DNA of 20,216 nucleotides from Apostichopus leukothele (taxonomy: Eukaryota; Echinodermata; Holothuroidea; Aspidochirotida; Stichopodidae). Where the stretch lies: contig JAAAKB020205820.1 in assembly GCA_010014835.2 (NCBI GenBank), positions 1 through 20,216 on the forward strand, written 5' to 3'. Position numbers and translations under genes: made by a program. The notes below the pieces were generated by a model. The model did no database searches, had not been told where the DNA came from, and worked only from the letters and a program-made list of their open reading frames with translations. This document shows, one piece after another, positions 17,949 through 20,216 of the stretch (its first letter is position 1; every line of letters begins with the position of its first letter).

Positions 17949-18291
17949 TTTTGTCGCTAAAGTGGTAGCCCATGACACATTTAAGACATTTTTTGACGAA
18001 GGTGTAGGTTATTGGAAAGATTCCTGATTGTTAACGTATATGAGAAATGGTCGAAAGATATCATATCACGTGATTGAAGGTCTCACGGGCCGAGCAAGGC
18101 AAACATTGGATTACCATGTATTTAATTGAAACAATATGTAAATTCCAGCGAAATAAAAAAAAAAGATTTCTTATTGGCTGCGGTATAGTCGAGAGATATA
18201 TTTTGTAAATGTTAGTAATGTACTTCATTATACTTGATATTCTTACACATTTGGGGTATACAAACCATTCTTGCTGGGCGTAGAGAAATGC

Positions 18292-18304
18292 GGGGGGGGG
18301 GGGG
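18292..18304. repeat. Poly-G run
   Basis: Thirteen G in a row, one of several G runs in the window (also 7989-7998 and 15761-15773). Confidence 0.9.
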
Positions 18305-18659
18305 TCTGTAGTTTGCCAAAGGGCGTACAACGCCGAAGCATGAAAGCGTAAAACATATTTTCTTGGTTATATTTTACATCTGTTGTATCTCGCGACTAAG
18401 TGCACTTCAGCTGCCAGTATGTGTTATTCCATTGCAGAATTTATCTTCTACTATACGGTGTGTTGAATGAAGTACTGGTCAGTTAAATTCTAATATCCTA
18501 CAGGGCGTATAGTCACCTAAATTCGTCGCTGAGGAGACCATGGTGCATGAGGTCTTTGTATGAGGTGTACGGGCACAGTAAAGGCCAGTATTAGAAGTCA
18601 ATCAAGTTGATGTGTTATTCAGTTCATTGTTTAGGGGAGAGTTTGGTCAACGTGGTGAT

Positions 18660-18744
18660 AGCATAGAATTCCGGAGAATTCACTATATGCTGTCAGAGCC
18701 TTGGCCCGGAGCTGCGCCACTCCCAAAGCGGTAACCGTTTTGGG
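18660..18744. repeat. Two adjacent inverted repeats
   Basis: The first, 18660-18691, pairs AGCATA with TATGCT and has two GAATTC words inside. The second, 18722-18744, pairs CCCAAAGCGGT with ACCGTTTTGGG with one mismatch. They do not look like a known RNA gene. Confidence 0.4.
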
Positions 18745-18929
18745 TTAGATTTTGTGTTCATGTTCTCTCCCTAAATTTTAGACCCTTGTAATGAGTCACT
18801 GATTCCAGGAAATGCACCGACACGATCATGTGACACGTTTCTGGTGGGTGTGATGTACATAATTAAACTGTGTGATGTAGGTTAAACTGTTGATGGAGAT
18901 TGGCCTGATGCAGCTTTGTATAGTACGTG

Positions 18930-19050
18930 TACAATAGCACGAGTTCGAGTACCGTATGAGTACAAGTTCGTGAGGTCGAGTACAAGTAAATGGAACTATT
19001 CTAGGACATGAGTACTCGTTATGAGTACTCAATCGCTACAAGTCGAGTGT
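18930..19050. repeat. Cluster of GAGTAC/GAGTTCG words
   Basis: GAGTAC occurs several times, in both CGAGTAC and ATGAGTACTC contexts, mixed with CGAGTTCG and AGTTCGTGAG. It is probably a degenerate short tandem or palindromic repeat. It produces no credible gene. Confidence 0.4.
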
Positions 19051-20216
19051 GGTGTCGTTAAGGCTTCCTGTGTGTTATTGTTCTGTAGTAACATAGTAAC
19101 TTATATGCTTTTATGTAAATATGATTTTGACGATACAGTACCTTATTATAAAAGCTTAATATCAATGTAATGATACAATGTATTGTAGTATTGCCGTCCA
19201 TACATTTCAGCCAACCTACGTCACATATTCACACATACAAATGGTAATACAATAAGAATTATTCTTGTCAACAGTGGTGCATTTAGTTGGCAATCGTAGC
19301 CTTCCTAGATTCGAGATATCACACATTCAGCTCAGTTCTCATATCAAATATATAACATTAGGCTTAGGTGTATCTTATACCTGACCACAAGTTTGTTACC
19401 GTTTTATAATACTAAATACATTGTTTGCTCGTTTTCTTCCTCTTTTGTTTTTGCCCTGTTTCTTTGGTTTTCTTTGTTTTATAGTGTTCAATAGTTTCTT
19501 TGTTTAATAGTAAAACAACTTTATTGTGTAATTACGCATAATTTGTGACACAAATAAAGTAACCGAACAGTGTACGTTGCTCTCATGTATCTATTTACCT
19601 GTAGGGAGGTGTAATACTTTACAAATACAGAAGGAGCTGCTTTAATTGATGGCTATATCGTATATGTTATCAGTCAAGTTATGTTTCTCCTTGGGACATG
19701 TTATATCACGAATCTATATGTCTGTCTACGTCATTTGATATTTCTTTTGACAGGTATAGAATCGAGTTCCTTTGAGGCATTCATGTTCTTTCTATAAATT
19801 ACATTGTATTTAAAGCTGTACACGTTCCATTTGAAGGAGTTATAATGTATCCTAACATGATAAATGGTTAAAATGTACTGGCAGATAGCTTTTCGGTAAC
19901 TAAATCACGTCATAACATTCCTCCAATCAGCACAAGGCTGATGAATTCAATGTAACCACCGTGGAGTGTCAAGTACGAATAACATTTAATTATATGAATA
20001 ATCTTTTCGTTCAAAGATGGTACACTTAGCTGGCATCAGTCATAACAATAGTTAACATCCGCATTGATCTTTACATGCAAACAGGACGGAAGCATATAGC
20101 AACATGTTGTATATCACTGCTGTTAGTTTAGGCCTGCTATACTGAGATTTGGTTTCCAGGGGAACAGGCGTATCTCCACGTTTTGAAAGATCAATTGCGA
20201 CATAAAAGCACAGATA
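19051..20216. other. Right-hand intergenic or intronic sequence
   Basis: AT-rich sequence with no exon, RNA gene or repeat recognised on either strand. Confidence 0.5.

Noticed and set aside
1-20216. tRNA, rRNA or virus-like element
   Set aside because: No tRNA-like boxes, rRNA sequence, long terminal repeats or viral protein motifs were recognised on either strand.

Overview
The window looks like nuclear DNA of an animal, most likely a marine invertebrate deuterostome such as an echinoderm. It is AT-rich. It holds short exons with good GT..AG sites separated by introns of 0.3 to 3.5 kb, plus mini- and microsatellites and a small hAT-type DNA transposon. No long reading frame, operon or bacterial signal is present. 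The echinoderm guess rests on general sequence character (for example the recurring AGGCCTA/TAGGCTA-like words) and is an inference.

One gene can be reconstructed on the minus strand, running from about 14.6 kb down to the left edge of the window. Its exons were found by matching splice sites and reading phases. They encode, in order: a signal peptide with a Thr/Pro-rich N-terminus (14453-14599); a cysteine-rich ectodomain in three exons (12020-12102, 10772-10886, 10304-10397); a Ser/Thr/Pro/charged stalk (8833-8955), perhaps followed by an optional cassette exon (7924-7977); one transmembrane helix with a basic, Cys-containing stop-transfer segment (5184-5294); and a chain of short cytoplasmic exons (3441-3497, 2765-2803, 1569-1607, 1073-1111). 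The cysteine spacing and type I layout fit a tumour necrosis factor receptor (TNFR) superfamily member. All introns from exon 4 onward are phase 1, so the tail exons are interchangeable modules. The 3' end of the gene, including any death domain or stop codon, is not seen.

The left 3 kb holds a tandem duplication with a unit of about 0.8 kb. It has copied one of the 39-nt cytoplasmic exons and a neighbouring microexon-like site. Together with an unrelated-looking third 39-nt exon between the copies, this gives a small array of equal-length phase-1 exons, each adding 13 residues to the receptor tail. The exon copies differ more than their flanking introns do.

The introns hold a nine-copy 39-bp minisatellite (4588-4931), a tetranucleotide microsatellite (8459-8524), a repeat with two related blocks about 325 bp apart (9890-10270), an inverted repeat ending in a hAT-like terminus (11805-11905) and a complete non-autonomous hAT-like element with a perfect 8-bp target duplication (12168-12860). 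Upstream of the gene, 14.6-20.2 kb is mostly non-coding. It contains a perfect kB-type site near 15.43 kb, G-tracts, degenerate repeats and, on the plus strand, two weak exon-like pieces (16455-16607 and 17800-17948). No tRNA, rRNA, CRISPR array or virus-like element was recognised.
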